This document shows positions 15,245 through 25,286 of a DNA stretch of 38,808 bases, piece after piece (position 1 is the stretch's first letter; every line of letters begins with the position of its first letter). A model generated the notes under the pieces. The model worked only from the letters and a program-made list of their open reading frames with translations, ran no database searches and was not told where the DNA came from. Both the position numbers and the translations under genes were made by a program. The DNA comes from an uncultured Lachnospiraceae bacterium (GTDB lineage Bacteria; Bacillota; Clostridia; Lachnospirales; Lachnospiraceae): assembly GCA_947625775.1 (NCBI GenBank), contig CANQPM010000028.1, positions 1 to 38,808 on the forward strand, given 5' to 3'.

Positions 15245-17495
15245 CCTTTTTCTCCTCTTCTTTTTCTTCCTGTCTTTGTTCCAACTGTACTTTTAATTTT
15301 GTAGAGCTTACCTTTTCCGTATATGGAAAAAACACAATGTCTGCCCCATTCCTCCGCAGAAATTCCTGATCAGCCTGCCAGCCGATATTGTCTCCATGAT
15401 CATCGCCTGAGAACATGCAGTCAAATTGAAACAGCTTATACGCATCACGGATGCCGCCGTAATCAACGGGCAATGCCTCGACCAGATCCGTATACCTGCA
15501 GGATTTTAAAACCTCCACACGGTCATCACAGGGAATCACGGGATACTTGTTTTTTTGCCTGTATGCCAATTCATCCGGCACTACGCCGACAATCAGGTAA
15601 TCACATTGCTCTTTTGCCCGACGAAGAATATTGACATGCCCGACATGAAACATGTCAAATACGCCTGCTACGTAGCCGATGTGGTATTTTTTTTGTTCAC
15701 TATTTTTCCGTTCAGGATCTGAAGCAGCCGCGGGACGGCTGATTGCATAGGATTTACCCGAATCGTAAACCGCATAATTTTTTATCCCCATTTCCTCAAG
15801 CTGCTTGATTACAGACAGATAATTCTTAATGCAGACTATTACCTTATAATTATCCTTCTGCAAATCTTTTAACATTTTCGGGGACTGTATGAGTATTCCC
15901 TCTACCTCCTGTCCCCATCTGCCCTCACTATTATCAACAACCGCAGTTATTGGATAGTATCTGCCGTACATAACGATAAACCGCTGTGCAAATCTTCCCG
16001 AACCAAATAGAATCAATTTTCTGCCGTTTATGTTTTTAAAGATATCCGTAAAAATTCTTTGATATTCATTTTCTGAGTAATTCATGCGCTGACGGTTTAC
16101 GTTAATAATCTCAACATTCCGCCTCAGCCTTTCATGGTAAATGCGCAGCGGCTCTTCATTGCGTAACTTCACAAGGAAATCCCATTCCATCCGTTGCAAA
16201 TTTTCACGGTTTTTATTTAATCCATAACGTTCAAAAAGCACTGTTTCTGGCATAATTTTACGAAATTCCGCATTACCGGAATAAAATGTCGCAATTATTC
16301 GCATGATGATCGCATCCGCAGGATAATATTCCTCACAAAACTCCTGATCGTAAAAAACAAACTTCCCGTCTATGTAAAAACTGTTTAACGGCACCATATC
16401 CAAGTAGCCTTTTTGAAGTATGATTCCGTTTTCACCGTCTGATTCTGCAATTTCGGATGATTGCAGAATCAAATCCCTGAATTTATCCATCTCATTTAAA
16501 AATCGCTGCCTGTCTGTGTACAAAAGACGTTTTAAATACAGCTGGCCTGTTTCTGCATCCATATATGGCATAACATAAATGCCGTCTTTTATTTCCGCAT
16601 CAACAACAGCAATGCCATGCTGCTTCAAGTCTTCATTATGTTTGACAAGCTGTTTTAAACGTTCTTTTCCCGTTTCACTGACCGCATGTTTTTCAACAGA
16701 ACCGTTTTCTCTTATAACCGTAAGCAGCGCATTTTTCGGACCGCGTTCCATGGAGCTTGTTACATGCAGAACATCTGAAAATTTCCCGTTCAGCGGACAC
16801 TCAATCAGATATGCATTTGCCATCGCATGAAACATTCCATTGGCAATCAGTGTGCCGTACAATGTTTCTTCTTCCAGAAAAACCGTATCCGGATAATTAT
16901 ATGTCGGGAAAATGCGGTTTGACAGATCTTCATTTGGAAGATAATCTTCAGCATAAATAAGGCTGGGATTATTCAGGTCTGTCAGCACAGAATAAAACTT
17001 ATGATGGATAAAATGCGAGCTTTCAAGCATTGCTTCTATCTCCTGCTTCGCATATGTCCTGCCGCGAAAATCATCTTCTTCGCGCATATATGCCCTGCGG
17101 TAGTTCTCAACGCCGTCGAAGTTGCGCCCCGTATACGGATCGCGGTCGCCGCAGAAATAACGCAGTCCTATGCGGTTATTCATTCCCAAAAGCAAAGTTC
17201 CAGATGGCTTCAACAGAATATGGAATATTTCAAGCAGATTTTCCAGCACGGCTTCCTGTTCCAGTTTCTCTATGCATACGATATAATCAAATAAGCTCAA
17301 CCAGCTTTGCTGCCAGGACTTTTCGTAAAGCTGCTCGCAATTTACAGAAACTAATATTAAATTTTCTTCAAAAATAAGTTCTGCTAATGCGTCTGATTCA
17401 TCGCCTATGTATAATACTTTTGAATTTCTCTTAAACCTGTACCATTTGAGTAAACCTTTTTGTATTCCTCGTATTAGATTTTCTGTATCTTCCAT
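15210..17495 (-). CDS. Methyltransferase-like / kinase-like / Rossmann module / cytidylyltransferase fusion
   Basis: A 761-residue four-part protein. Residues about 25-190 resemble a class I SAM methyltransferase (KVLYIGDES, DYIVCIEKLEQ). About 225-410 resemble a kinase-like fold with YLDMVPLN and YDQEF in the places of a catalytic loop and metal Asp. About 490-580 are the shared module (LILFGSGRFAQ, VDNSEGRWGQ, VIKQLEEMGI). About 605-735 are a nucleotidyltransferase of the TagD / ethanolamine-phosphate cytidylyltransferase family, with GVFDMFHVGH (HxGH), FSGDDHGDN and SSTKLK. The last domain would activate an alcohol or polyol phosphate with CTP. The C-terminus is a charged, glutamate-rich tail. 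ATG at 17495 has GGAGG 6 bases upstream and is preferred over one at 17519. The order suggests a CDP-linked substituent is made and handled by one polypeptide. Confidence 0.8.
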   Translation of the reverse strand: MEDTENLIRGIQKGLLKWYRFKRNSKVLYIGDESDALAELIFEENLILVSVNCEQLYEKSWQQSWLSLFDYIVCIEKLEQEAVLENLLEIFHILLKPSGTLLLGMNNRIGLRYFCGDRDPYTGRNFDGVENYRRAYMREEDDFRGRTYAKQEIEAMLESSHFIHHKFYSVLTDLNNPSLIYAEDYLPNEDLSNRIFPTYNYPDTVFLEEETLYGTLIANGMFHAMANAYLIECPLNGKFSDVLHVTSSMERGPKNALLTVIRENGSVEKHAVSETGKERLKQLVKHNEDLKQHGIAVVDAEIKDGIYVMPYMDAETGQLYLKRLLYTDRQRFLNEMDKFRDLILQSSEIAESDGENGIILQKGYLDMVPLNSFYIDGKFVFYDQEFCEEYYPADAIIMRIIATFYSGNAEFRKIMPETVLFERYGLNKNRENLQRMEWDFLVKLRNEEPLRIYHERLRRNVEIINVNRQRMNYSENEYQRIFTDIFKNINGRKLILFGSGRFAQRFIVMYGRYYPITAVVDNSEGRWGQEVEGILIQSPKMLKDLQKDNYKVIVCIKNYLSVIKQLEEMGIKNYAVYDSGKSYAISRPAAASDPERKNSEQKKYHIGYVAGVFDMFHVGHVNILRRAKEQCDYLIVGVVPDELAYRQKNKYPVIPCDDRVEVLKSCRYTDLVEALPVDYGGIRDAYKLFQFDCMFSGDDHGDNIGWQADQEFLRRNGADIVFFPYTEKVSSTKLKVQLEQRQEEKEEEKKDADFMFTQGNL

Positions 17496-17509
17496 AATGG
17501 TCCTCCATA

Positions 17510-18835
17510 TCACCAACATACAATCCGTCCATTGCTTACGCCAAGTGCAAGGAGCTGCTCTTTCATATCCTTCTTATATTTCCTGCTGGTAATAACATAC
17601 AACGCATCGGGCATTTCGCTCACCGCTTTCTCAGGTTTCCACACTTCACAGCCATCAATTTTATTACCGATAAGTCTTTCTGCATTATCTGCAGCCCCTA
17701 TAAACGGCAGCCCCATAGATACCATATATGCGAAAAGCCTTTTTCCCCTTCCAAGACACCCAAACAGAACAACGCCATTTTCTTCTTTTGCCACGCGCTG
17801 CAATATTTCCCATAACTTCTTATGTTGTGCTTCTTCTGCACATGAAGCTTCATCAATATGCCTTGCCGATTCCTCCTCATTCCACTCTATCATGCCTTCT
17901 GCCATACCGCGAAAACCGCAAAGCCTATACTTTTCTATCATTCCCCGATCTTTCTCCAGCTCTGCCCTATATCTTTTGAAAAGCCTGTTTCTGTTTTCAC
18001 CTTTTAGATTCAGATACGCCATATTTCCGAAAAAATCCTGATATTTCCATTGAAGAGCCTCATGCCATACCCATTCATCTGTTATTCCTCTTCTGTGCAG
18101 CTCATTCCATAAATAATCGTGCTCATCTGCTATCACGACTGTCTTTGTGGAATCATGCATCGACGAGCCCGGGTTATCCGTCCTATACCAATACAATGCC
18201 TGATCCAGATGATACATCCGTTTTGCCAATACACTTATCAGAAACCGAAAAGACATATCCTGATAGGAAGCTCCCGGCGATTCATTCATTATTATGCCTT
18301 CACTTATTAGAAAACTCTTCTTGAAAAGTCCTGTCCAATACCGTGAAATCAGCAACGGAATCCTGCTGCTTAAATCATTTTCTATTACTTTATTGTACTC
18401 ATCAGGTCCATACATATGAACAATACTGCTGCATCGACGGCTACCCATGTCAAAAAAAGAATAATAGTCTGCATTGACAAAATCGACATCTTCTTTTTCC
18501 ATAATTTTATACAAAACAGAAAGCATATTTGTATCATAAAAGTCATCCGCTTCCAGCACTGATATATATTCTCCATGTGCTTCCTGTATTCCACGGTTTA
18601 TTTTATGGCCATAACTTGTGTTTTTATCCTGTATTATTCGTACCCTGTTGTCTCTTACTGCATATGCTTCCAAAATTTCCGGTGTCTTATCCGTGCTTCC
18701 TCCATCTATGCACAAAATTTCCAGGTTTTCATAGGTCTGGTTTAACAGGCTGTCCATGCACTCACGTATGTATGGTTCGGAATTGTGTACGGTAACTATG
18801 GTTGAAATTAATTTTTTCAACGGATAATTTTGCAT
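17510..18835 (-). CDS. GT2 glycosyltransferase with C-terminal Rossmann-like module
   Basis: The N-terminal 230 residues are a family 2 GT-A glycosyltransferase: STIVTVHNSEPYIRECMDSL, ILCIDGGSTDKT, and the metal site VLEADDFYD. Such enzymes use nucleotide sugars with inversion. Residues about 353-441 are the shared module, here with a longer glycine turn (VVLFGCLGRGKR) then ADNAERLIGNKIDGCEVW and MKEQLLALGV. The protein is 441 residues, the same length and layout as the enzyme at 20191-21516, and the two are evident paralogues. GGAAG lies 9 bases before the ATG. No membrane segment is seen, so the enzyme should be cytoplasmic. Donor and acceptor are unknown. Confidence 0.87.
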   Translation of the reverse strand: MQNYPLKKLISTIVTVHNSEPYIRECMDSLLNQTYENLEILCIDGGSTDKTPEILEAYAVRDNRVRIIQDKNTSYGHKINRGIQEAHGEYISVLEADDFYDTNMLSVLYKIMEKEDVDFVNADYYSFFDMGSRRCSSIVHMYGPDEYNKVIENDLSSRIPLLISRYWTGLFKKSFLISEGIIMNESPGASYQDMSFRFLISVLAKRMYHLDQALYWYRTDNPGSSMHDSTKTVVIADEHDYLWNELHRRGITDEWVWHEALQWKYQDFFGNMAYLNLKGENRNRLFKRYRAELEKDRGMIEKYRLCGFRGMAEGMIEWNEEESARHIDEASCAEEAQHKKLWEILQRVAKEENGVVLFGCLGRGKRLFAYMVSMGLPFIGAADNAERLIGNKIDGCEVWKPEKAVSEMPDALYVITSRKYKKDMKEQLLALGVSNGRIVCW

Positions 18836-18904
18836 ATTTGCGCACTTCCAATCATATATGTTCTTTTCCGTTCATTTTATCAAATAAATGCACTATTCTT
18901 TAAG

Positions 18905-20158
18905 TCATTTGATACTATCTTTTTGACTCATCTGACAAACACCCTGCCTAATTGCAAATTTCTCTGGATGTTCCTGATAATATTGCATCATCCTTTTCTT
19001 TTGACATCCAAAAGCTAAATGTCCGGCAAGAACATTGAAAATCTCATAAATTGCCATGTCCTTTTCTCTATTATCCGCACAAATCCAACGTTCGTCCCCT
19101 CCCATTCCTGAGCCCTCATTATTGTCAGGCCATCCTCCCATCATAGCCCATCTTTCTCTCGTATACATAATGCATCCGATGTTATAATAACTGTCTAAAA
19201 CACTGTATCCCGTATTTTTCAAAAACCTCTCTGCCATATTATCAAATGAATCCATTGTATTCCAAAAATATTCCGCAGTTTCAACCACATCTTGTACTGC
19301 ACTATATCTGCTCCTATATGCTCTGCCAAAATTGCTTTCATATTCTTCTTTTTTCCCGATCAGTTTCAGATAAGAAACATATCCACAACAATTAAGTGGA
19401 ATTACAGGCACTGCAAACCCTATCCTATACTCTCCCTGTTCTTCTATATGCTGATATTGACTAATCATTTGTTTAAAAAAACCTTCACTGATAAAAATGT
19501 CTTCATCCATTTTAATAATATATTTTGCGTTGGGGTGTAATTGTAATACAAGATTTTGGATAAAGCATACCTGATTTCTGTCCGTATATAAATATGACCA
19601 GCCATTCTCTTTCGCAATACTTTCCAATTCTTTATCAAATATTCCAGAAGATACGATACAATAATCAAAGCTATCATCTTTAAAAAGTGATAACCTCTTC
19701 AAAGTATTATCCCATAATCCCCTTTCATATCCCGCAAGTATATAACACAAATTATTACTTCCACGGCTTCTATCAATGAAATGATATGGTATATCTGATT
19801 TTTTTGATTTGTAATCCCAGTTCAAGTCACGCAGATTATACACTCTTAATATATTGTATAGACTTAACTGCCGACAAATGGATTCTGCAAAATCCGTTGA
19901 AAGCAATACTATAAAATCGTCCTGTTTCATTTCTGCAAGCTCATATGGTCTTATTATAGGTATTCCCTCCCATTTATTCCAAAAAGTATATTTAAAGTTA
20001 TCTACTATGGCAATTATTTTATCATTCCCATATTCATTTTTAATCCATTGCGTAATTTCAGCTGTCTGCACTCCTATCCCCCATAAAACAATAGAAGTTT
20101 CCATCTTTTTTGTATTCTTTAAAGCTTTCAAATTTTCAATAATCACTGAATTACTCAT
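18905..20158 (-). CDS. Rossmann-like module fused to an unassigned GT-A-like glycosyltransferase
   Basis: Residues about 18-110 are the shared module: IVLWGIGVQTAE, AIVDNFKYTFWNKWEGIPI and SICRQLSLYNI. The rest (about 130-380) looks like a GT-A transferase not obviously in GT2: YIIKMDEDIFIS supplies a DED metal site, and GMGGDERWI resembles the acidic motif found late in such folds. Cysteine-rich NCCGYVSYLK lies between them. I chose ATG at 20158 because AGAGGA lies 7 bases upstream; a GTG at 20194 overlapping the previous stop as GTGA is possible and would add 12 residues. The gene belongs to the AT-rich middle of the run. Family assignment is tentative. Confidence 0.75.
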   Translation of the reverse strand: MSNSVIIENLKALKNTKKMETSIVLWGIGVQTAEITQWIKNEYGNDKIIAIVDNFKYTFWNKWEGIPIIRPYELAEMKQDDFIVLLSTDFAESICRQLSLYNILRVYNLRDLNWDYKSKKSDIPYHFIDRSRGSNNLCYILAGYERGLWDNTLKRLSLFKDDSFDYCIVSSGIFDKELESIAKENGWSYLYTDRNQVCFIQNLVLQLHPNAKYIIKMDEDIFISEGFFKQMISQYQHIEEQGEYRIGFAVPVIPLNCCGYVSYLKLIGKKEEYESNFGRAYRSRYSAVQDVVETAEYFWNTMDSFDNMAERFLKNTGYSVLDSYYNIGCIMYTRERWAMMGGWPDNNEGSGMGGDERWICADNREKDMAIYEIFNVLAGHLAFGCQKKRMMQYYQEHPEKFAIRQGVCQMSQKDSIK

Positions 20159-20190
20159 TGCCATTCCTCTGCTTTCATTCAATCTATTTT

Positions 20191-21516
20191 TCACTCTCTA
20201 AAAGACATAATCCGTGAACCGTCAATTCCCATTGTCACCAGCTGCTTTTTGATATCTTCTTGATGTCTTTTTACGGAAATAATTATTTTGGCGTCAAGAT
20301 ACTGTGTCAATAGCTTTTGAGGACATTGCACACTATATCCGCAATATTCCGTTTCCCACAATTCATGGTTATTATCACAAAATGCAGCAATGACTATATT
20401 ATGCCTGTCAAAAAAGAGCAGGCTTTCCCTTCCATAATTCCCGCACCCAAAAATAATTATTCTGCTGTTTCCAATTCGATAAAGCAATTCCTTTTCCGCA
20501 CATTCTTTCTCCCTCCAATGTTTCTTCCATTCATCACAAAAGACTTTCTCATTGTTTATCAGAATATTTGCTTTCTCCCATATATATTCACCCACATTCC
20601 CAGCTGTGACTCTGTGGTTCTTTACTGCTTCTTGCAATGTTTCCTTAAACCATTCAATGATTGGTCTGAACTCTAAAATAAAGTTCTCATTACACTGCAT
20701 GGCTTTTTCATACTCTCCTACGAATATATGCATCATCCGTCCGTACAGGTAGCTGTAAAAGAGTTCTTTGTTTCCTGTGATGATTCTCTCTTTCAATAAT
20801 CTGCTGTACTCTTGGTATGCAAAACGTATTCCGCATGGCTTATTGGATGAAGAATCGCTGTTATCCCGCCTATAGTAATAAAGCATGTCTTTTATATACA
20901 TGCCTCTATTTGCACAACATAACAACAGATGCCCAAAACTGATATCCTGAAATGCTGCACCTTCTGTTTCGCTCAAACTAATCCTGTTCTTTTTCAGGAA
21001 ATCCCTGCGGTAAATACCTTTCCATATGTTGACATCGCGCAGATACAACTCCGGGAAATCCTCCACGGAAACCACTTTCCCATACAATTCATCATTATGC
21101 CATACTCTACCCTTATCGTAAATCCTGTGCCCATTACCCAGTGTACGAAATCCTTTGAAATCCGCTTTTACAAAATCAAGGTCATTTTCTTCTGCAATTT
21201 CATACAGCTTCTCATACATGTGCATTTCAATGAAATCATCCGTTTCCACAACCGCAACGTATTTTCCCTTTGCCATATGAAATCCCATATTTACCTGTCT
21301 GCCATAACTCTTTTTGTTGCTTTGGATTACTTTTATGCGCTCATCATTCTTTGAATACGCTTCAAGAATTTCCAGCGTCCCATCCGTGGAACCAGCATCA
21401 ATGCATAAAATTTCCAATTCCGACAGGCTTTGATAAGCCACGCTGTCAATACATTCTCTAATATACTTCTCAACATTTAACGAAGGTAAGATAACTGTTA
21501 CCAAGGGTTTATGCAT
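20191..21516 (-). CDS. GT2 glycosyltransferase with C-terminal Rossmann-like module
   Basis: GT2 core in the first 230 residues: VTVILPSLNVEKYIRECIDS, ILCIDAGSTDGT and VVETDDFIEM as metal site. The shared module (about 352-439) is one of the clearest copies: IIIFGCGNYGRESLLFF, FCDNNHELWETEYCGYSV and DIKKQLVTMGIDG. It is 441 residues, a paralogue of the enzyme at 17510-18835. ATG at 21516 has AAGGAG 7 bases upstream, which overrules an ORF start at 21585; with this start it overlaps the upstream glycosyltransferase by 8 bases (ATGCATAA), implying translational coupling. Its partner genes suggest it adds one sugar of the cluster's glycan. Confidence 0.88.
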   Translation of the reverse strand: MHKPLVTVILPSLNVEKYIRECIDSVAYQSLSELEILCIDAGSTDGTLEILEAYSKNDERIKVIQSNKKSYGRQVNMGFHMAKGKYVAVVETDDFIEMHMYEKLYEIAEENDLDFVKADFKGFRTLGNGHRIYDKGRVWHNDELYGKVVSVEDFPELYLRDVNIWKGIYRRDFLKKNRISLSETEGAAFQDISFGHLLLCCANRGMYIKDMLYYYRRDNSDSSSNKPCGIRFAYQEYSRLLKERIITGNKELFYSYLYGRMMHIFVGEYEKAMQCNENFILEFRPIIEWFKETLQEAVKNHRVTAGNVGEYIWEKANILINNEKVFCDEWKKHWREKECAEKELLYRIGNSRIIIFGCGNYGRESLLFFDRHNIVIAAFCDNNHELWETEYCGYSVQCPQKLLTQYLDAKIIISVKRHQEDIKKQLVTMGIDGSRIMSFRE

Positions 21517-22933
21517 TTGTTTCTCCTTTTTTATTCGAAAAGCAAAATGTCTGTACAAGCCACTCCGCATAATCTGCAAGATCACACTTCTTTTTTATCA
21601 GCCCTATGTTAAAGTTTCCTGCATTCTGCAGCAGTTCTCTATTTTTTCCCAGCATTTCGATTTTGTCAGCACATTCCAGCCAACTGTTTACAGGCACGAC
21701 AAAGCCATTTTTGCCATCGTCAATCAAATCACTTACTCCACTGACATCTGTAACAACCGGTACTACTCCACATGCCATTGATTCAAGCATTGCCAAACTC
21801 ATGCCTTCAAAATCTGAAATATTAAGATAGACATCCTGTTCTTTCCAAAAATCCGTCATTTTTTCAGGGGAAATCCATCCAAGAATATGTACTGTATGCT
21901 GCAGCTTTCGGCTATTAACATATTCAACAAGCCTATCCTTTGCCTCACCTTCTCCTGCAATGTTAAATTCCACATTTAACTTTCTTTTTATACATTCTTC
22001 TATGATTGCTGGCAAGAGATGCACCCTTTTCTGCCGTTCCGTTAATCTTGCGGCAAAGCCGATTCGAAGTATTCCATCATTACTTATTCGCCTGACTACC
22101 TGATGTTGTACATATATTGGATTGGGATGATATATTAATTTATCAGTCGCCACTTTATATCTATCCCTAAACTCTGCAATCATTTTTTGACTGATACATA
22201 TAATCTTATCAAGTCGATCTGACCAAAATTGAAATCTTTCATATGTGTTGATTTCATCTCCATGCGCCACGGCAATTAATTTAATTTGATCAGGAAAAAA
22301 AGATTTAACAATTTGTGCGGCATACAATGCAACCGAACAATGCGTAAAAAATACACATGGCAAAAATTCAGCTATTTTTATAGTCATCTCCTTAATCAGT
22401 TTCAATTCATCTGTGCCGAAAAAGTGCAGACAATTCTTCGTACATTCATCAAATTTTTTATTTTGCCCACATATTACCTGTGTTTCCATGCCTAAACATA
22501 TTAATTGATTTGTCACTATGCAGCTCCAGCTTTCTATTCCGCCCCAATTAGAGCCTGTAAAATAAGAATCAAATATAAAAGATGTTTTATTGCCACCCCT
22601 TACTTTTGACAAATCAATATTAATATCTTTGCTAGAAACGGCTTCTTTTTTAAATTGTTCAAATCCAAGTATTCTCCCCTGATAAGATATTTCACTCAAT
22701 TGGTTTTCGATTTCCTCTTTATAAGAATCAGAAACTAATATAGTACTTCTGTATCCTTCTAGTATTTTGGGAGAATGCACAGGAATCCCTTGTATTACTC
22801 TGCCCCACTTCTCAACATCATTATCAACAAAAAATATTATATGATATCCAGCAAAGGCTGCCCACCTATAGTTTTTTTCTGCCGCTCGACCAGCCCCCCA
22901 TATTACTATTTCTTTCAAATACTCTACCACCAT
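21509..22933 (-). CDS. Rossmann-like module fused to GT4 glycosyltransferase
   Basis: Residues 8-95 are the shared module (IVIWGAGRAAEKN, VDNDVEKWGRVIQGIPV, IENQLSEISYQG). Residues about 118-470 are a GT-B retaining glycosyltransferase of family 4: the acceptor-side SNWGGIESWSC, the hinge-following IGFAARLTERQKRVH, and the nucleotide-sugar motif FEGMSLAMLESMACG with Glu residues seven positions apart, then TDVSGVSDLI. The length of 474 residues equals a normal GT4 plus the module. The ribosome binding site before the ATG at 22933 is weak (AAGA, very close), so the exact start is less certain than the product. It would transfer a hexose or similar sugar in the cytoplasm. Confidence 0.88.
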   Translation of the reverse strand: MVVEYLKEIVIWGAGRAAEKNYRWAAFAGYHIIFFVDNDVEKWGRVIQGIPVHSPKILEGYRSTILVSDSYKEEIENQLSEISYQGRILGFEQFKKEAVSSKDINIDLSKVRGGNKTSFIFDSYFTGSNWGGIESWSCIVTNQLICLGMETQVICGQNKKFDECTKNCLHFFGTDELKLIKEMTIKIAEFLPCVFFTHCSVALYAAQIVKSFFPDQIKLIAVAHGDEINTYERFQFWSDRLDKIICISQKMIAEFRDRYKVATDKLIYHPNPIYVQHQVVRRISNDGILRIGFAARLTERQKRVHLLPAIIEECIKRKLNVEFNIAGEGEAKDRLVEYVNSRKLQHTVHILGWISPEKMTDFWKEQDVYLNISDFEGMSLAMLESMACGVVPVVTDVSGVSDLIDDGKNGFVVPVNSWLECADKIEMLGKNRELLQNAGNFNIGLIKKKCDLADYAEWLVQTFCFSNKKGETNA

Positions 22934-23009
22934 TCTTCAACTATTCGTACAAAGTTATCTGCCTTTAATTATCCAACTTATTTTCGTAGCGCTATTTATA
23001 TTATTTCAC

Positions 23010-23930
23010 TTATTTTACGTACATTGCGGTTAATATAGCATAATTGGCTAAATGATATCCTTCATCAACCATTATTTTATGAATTTTAGTATTTAATATT
23101 TCATCTATTGATTTTTTATTCAAAATTTCAACCAAAACACATTTAGGGCTATACTTTTTCCAATCAAAAGACATAATTATTTTTTCGTCCATTCCTTCAA
23201 CATCAATGTCTAAAAAATCTATGTTGTGCATATTATTTTCTTCTAATATTTGATTTAATGTTTTTATCGGAACTTTCCTTACTTCCTTTAATTTTAGACC
23301 ATGGGAATCAAAAATATCCTTGTCAAATGTAGACTCGCTTAACGCGCTGCTCACCAAAAAATCTATCTCTCCTTCTACATCCGAAACTCCGCAATTAATA
23401 TTTATGTCCTCTGGTCTAAATTTTTCAAATAACTTTATACATTCAGCATTCGCATCTATATTTATGCCACGCCATCCTGCATCATAGGCCCATCTTGAAT
23501 TTGACAGAAAAAAAGGATGAAATGCCCCAACATCAACATAAGTTCCTTTATAATCCATCGGATAAGAACTAAAATATGACTTCAGCCATAACTCCTCCCC
23601 ACACTGTGAATTTATAGCTTTATTCCAATAATCTTCATATAATACCATTCCAAATTTTCTATTGTATAGCCTTTCAACAAAAGATTCCAAACTGTCATCC
23701 ATTAGTTGCATATACATTTCATTCAGATATACACTTGCAATAATAATTCTTTCACTATTTTTATCAAAAATCATCTTGAATTTGTTGTATGAAATTATCG
23801 GCAATTCAAAGCATAACGTATTAACTTTGCTTTCATCATTATCAATAAAACCACATATATTCATCTGACTATTATAGATTTCATAAAATTCTCTTCCAAA
23901 TTTACCCGCTCCAAATATCCAATATTTCAT
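23010..23930 (-). CDS. Rossmann-like module fused to FkbM-family methyltransferase
   Basis: The protein begins directly with the module (YWIFGAGKFGREFY, GFIDNDESK, followed by a helix near MQLMDDS). Residues about 125-300 are an FkbM-type SAM-dependent methyltransferase: TYVDVGAFHPFF is the SAM-binding glycine loop, GINIDANAECIKLFEKF the next acidic strand, and IDFLDIDVEGMDEKI the family's signature. FkbM enzymes usually O-methylate sugar or polyketide hydroxyls, so this probably methylates a glycan residue. ATG at 23930 has GGAGG 8 bases upstream; the longer reading from 23990 has no ribosome binding site and would add an unrelated 20 residues. The 133-base spacer before it shows no terminator. 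Confidence 0.87.
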   Translation of the reverse strand: MKYWIFGAGKFGREFYEIYNSQMNICGFIDNDESKVNTLCFELPIISYNKFKMIFDKNSERIIIASVYLNEMYMQLMDDSLESFVERLYNRKFGMVLYEDYWNKAINSQCGEELWLKSYFSSYPMDYKGTYVDVGAFHPFFLSNSRWAYDAGWRGINIDANAECIKLFEKFRPEDININCGVSDVEGEIDFLVSSALSESTFDKDIFDSHGLKLKEVRKVPIKTLNQILEENNMHNIDFLDIDVEGMDEKIIMSFDWKKYSPKCVLVEILNKKSIDEILNTKIHKIMVDEGYHLANYAILTAMYVK

Positions 23931-24063
23931 CCTTGTAACCTCCACATATAATTTCATATTTCCATAATTAAACACATCAATCCAAATCAAACCTTTGTTT
24001 GCCTCTAATCTCCATTATGCGACAAAAATAAGCTTAAAATCATATGCGCCTACCTCTCAGTTT

Positions 24064-25233
24064 TTAAAACAAATAACATTTTTCTACTAGCAACCATACT
24101 GGAAGCCCCGAAAACCTTTCTTGTACTTTTTGAATCAACTCTTTGGAACATGTTTTCAATGTTATGCAAACGCTGTCTACAGAAGGTACATCATCCTCTA
24201 AACAGTATGCCTTTTTATCTGATATTGACTCAGCATTCTTATCAATCACATATGCTACTTTTATACCTAACAGCTTTAGATAGCAACAAAGTCTATGTCC
24301 ATAATTTCCGTATCCATACAGGGCAATTTCTTTCCAACCATTTTCTTTAAAAAGCTTGTCCAATGTTCTCTTTATGTTATCATATCTGTCAAAATATTTT
24401 TCTGCTGTTTTCGCTTCTATATTAAGCAGACTGCATATTTCGTTCCTAGGCATTCTGTCCACCATAAGCTCTATGAATTGGAAAATCTGCGGCTCTAATT
24501 TTGCAAAATCCGTATAGCCATATTTTATCGCGTCACTTATGTATGCTCCCCATCCTATCGGATTTCTCCTGAATATATCCCTTCCTTGGTGTGTCAGACC
24601 ATCAGACAGATATTCGCAGCAATATATGGCTTTATTGAACCATCTCACTTTCAATTTGTTATAGGCTATTTTATCCCATACTATGGCTTCTGTTATAAAA
24701 TTTTCATTTTCATACTCTGGAAAGGGAAATTTTTTCAAACATCTGGTTTTGTATATTTCTGCCTTGTCACCTTCCAATCCATATTTTTTTCTTTCAAGAT
24801 TTGTACTATCGACATAATCAGAAAAATCCGGTCTGCCTCCTATTATTGTGTCGTTTAAATATGAACATCTCAAACCCGATATTCCTGCAAAACTTTCATC
24901 ATTTTCAATTTCTGGAAAATGCAGATTGATAAATTCCACTGCGTCATCTGTTAAGTAATCGTCGCTGTCAACAATAAAAAACGCCTCTGTCTCTGCCATT
25001 TGCACACCCATATTTATCGCTCTATGCTTTCCACCATTTTTGACTTTTTTTATCTTTATTGGGAAATCATGCGTCTGCTTCTGCCACTTTTCCAGCAACT
25101 CGTATACATTGTCTGTCGAACCGTCGTCAATGACAATCCATTCAAAGCGTTTGTCTGTCTGTTCACATAGTGATTCATATAGTCTTCTGATTATGTATTT
25201 TCTGTTGTATATGGGGGTAAAAACTGTTACCAT
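24064..25233 (-). CDS. GT2 glycosyltransferase with C-terminal Rossmann-like module
   Basis: The N-terminal 230 residues form a GT2 domain: MVTVFTPIYNRKYIIRRLYE, WIVIDDGSTDN, and FIVDSDDYLTD for metal binding; KKVKNGGKHRAINMG is typical of a GT2 subgroup seen in capsule and flagellar glycan loci. The last 90 residues are the shared module (IALYGYGNYGHRLCCYL, AYVIDKNAESISDK), here shortened after the second strand. Length 389 residues. AGGAGG lies 11 bases before the ATG at 25233. Part of the same co-directional run as its neighbours; sugar and linkage are unknown. Confidence 0.86.
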   Translation of the reverse strand: MVTVFTPIYNRKYIIRRLYESLCEQTDKRFEWIVIDDGSTDNVYELLEKWQKQTHDFPIKIKKVKNGGKHRAINMGVQMAETEAFFIVDSDDYLTDDAVEFINLHFPEIENDESFAGISGLRCSYLNDTIIGGRPDFSDYVDSTNLERKKYGLEGDKAEIYKTRCLKKFPFPEYENENFITEAIVWDKIAYNKLKVRWFNKAIYCCEYLSDGLTHQGRDIFRRNPIGWGAYISDAIKYGYTDFAKLEPQIFQFIELMVDRMPRNEICSLLNIEAKTAEKYFDRYDNIKRTLDKLFKENGWKEIALYGYGNYGHRLCCYLKLLGIKVAYVIDKNAESISDKKAYCLEDDVPSVDSVCITLKTCSKELIQKVQERFSGLPVWLLVEKCYLF

Positions 25234-25286
25234 TCGTGGCGATGCCTCCTGTTATGTCTTATTTGCATAAACAATCATCCTGCAAA

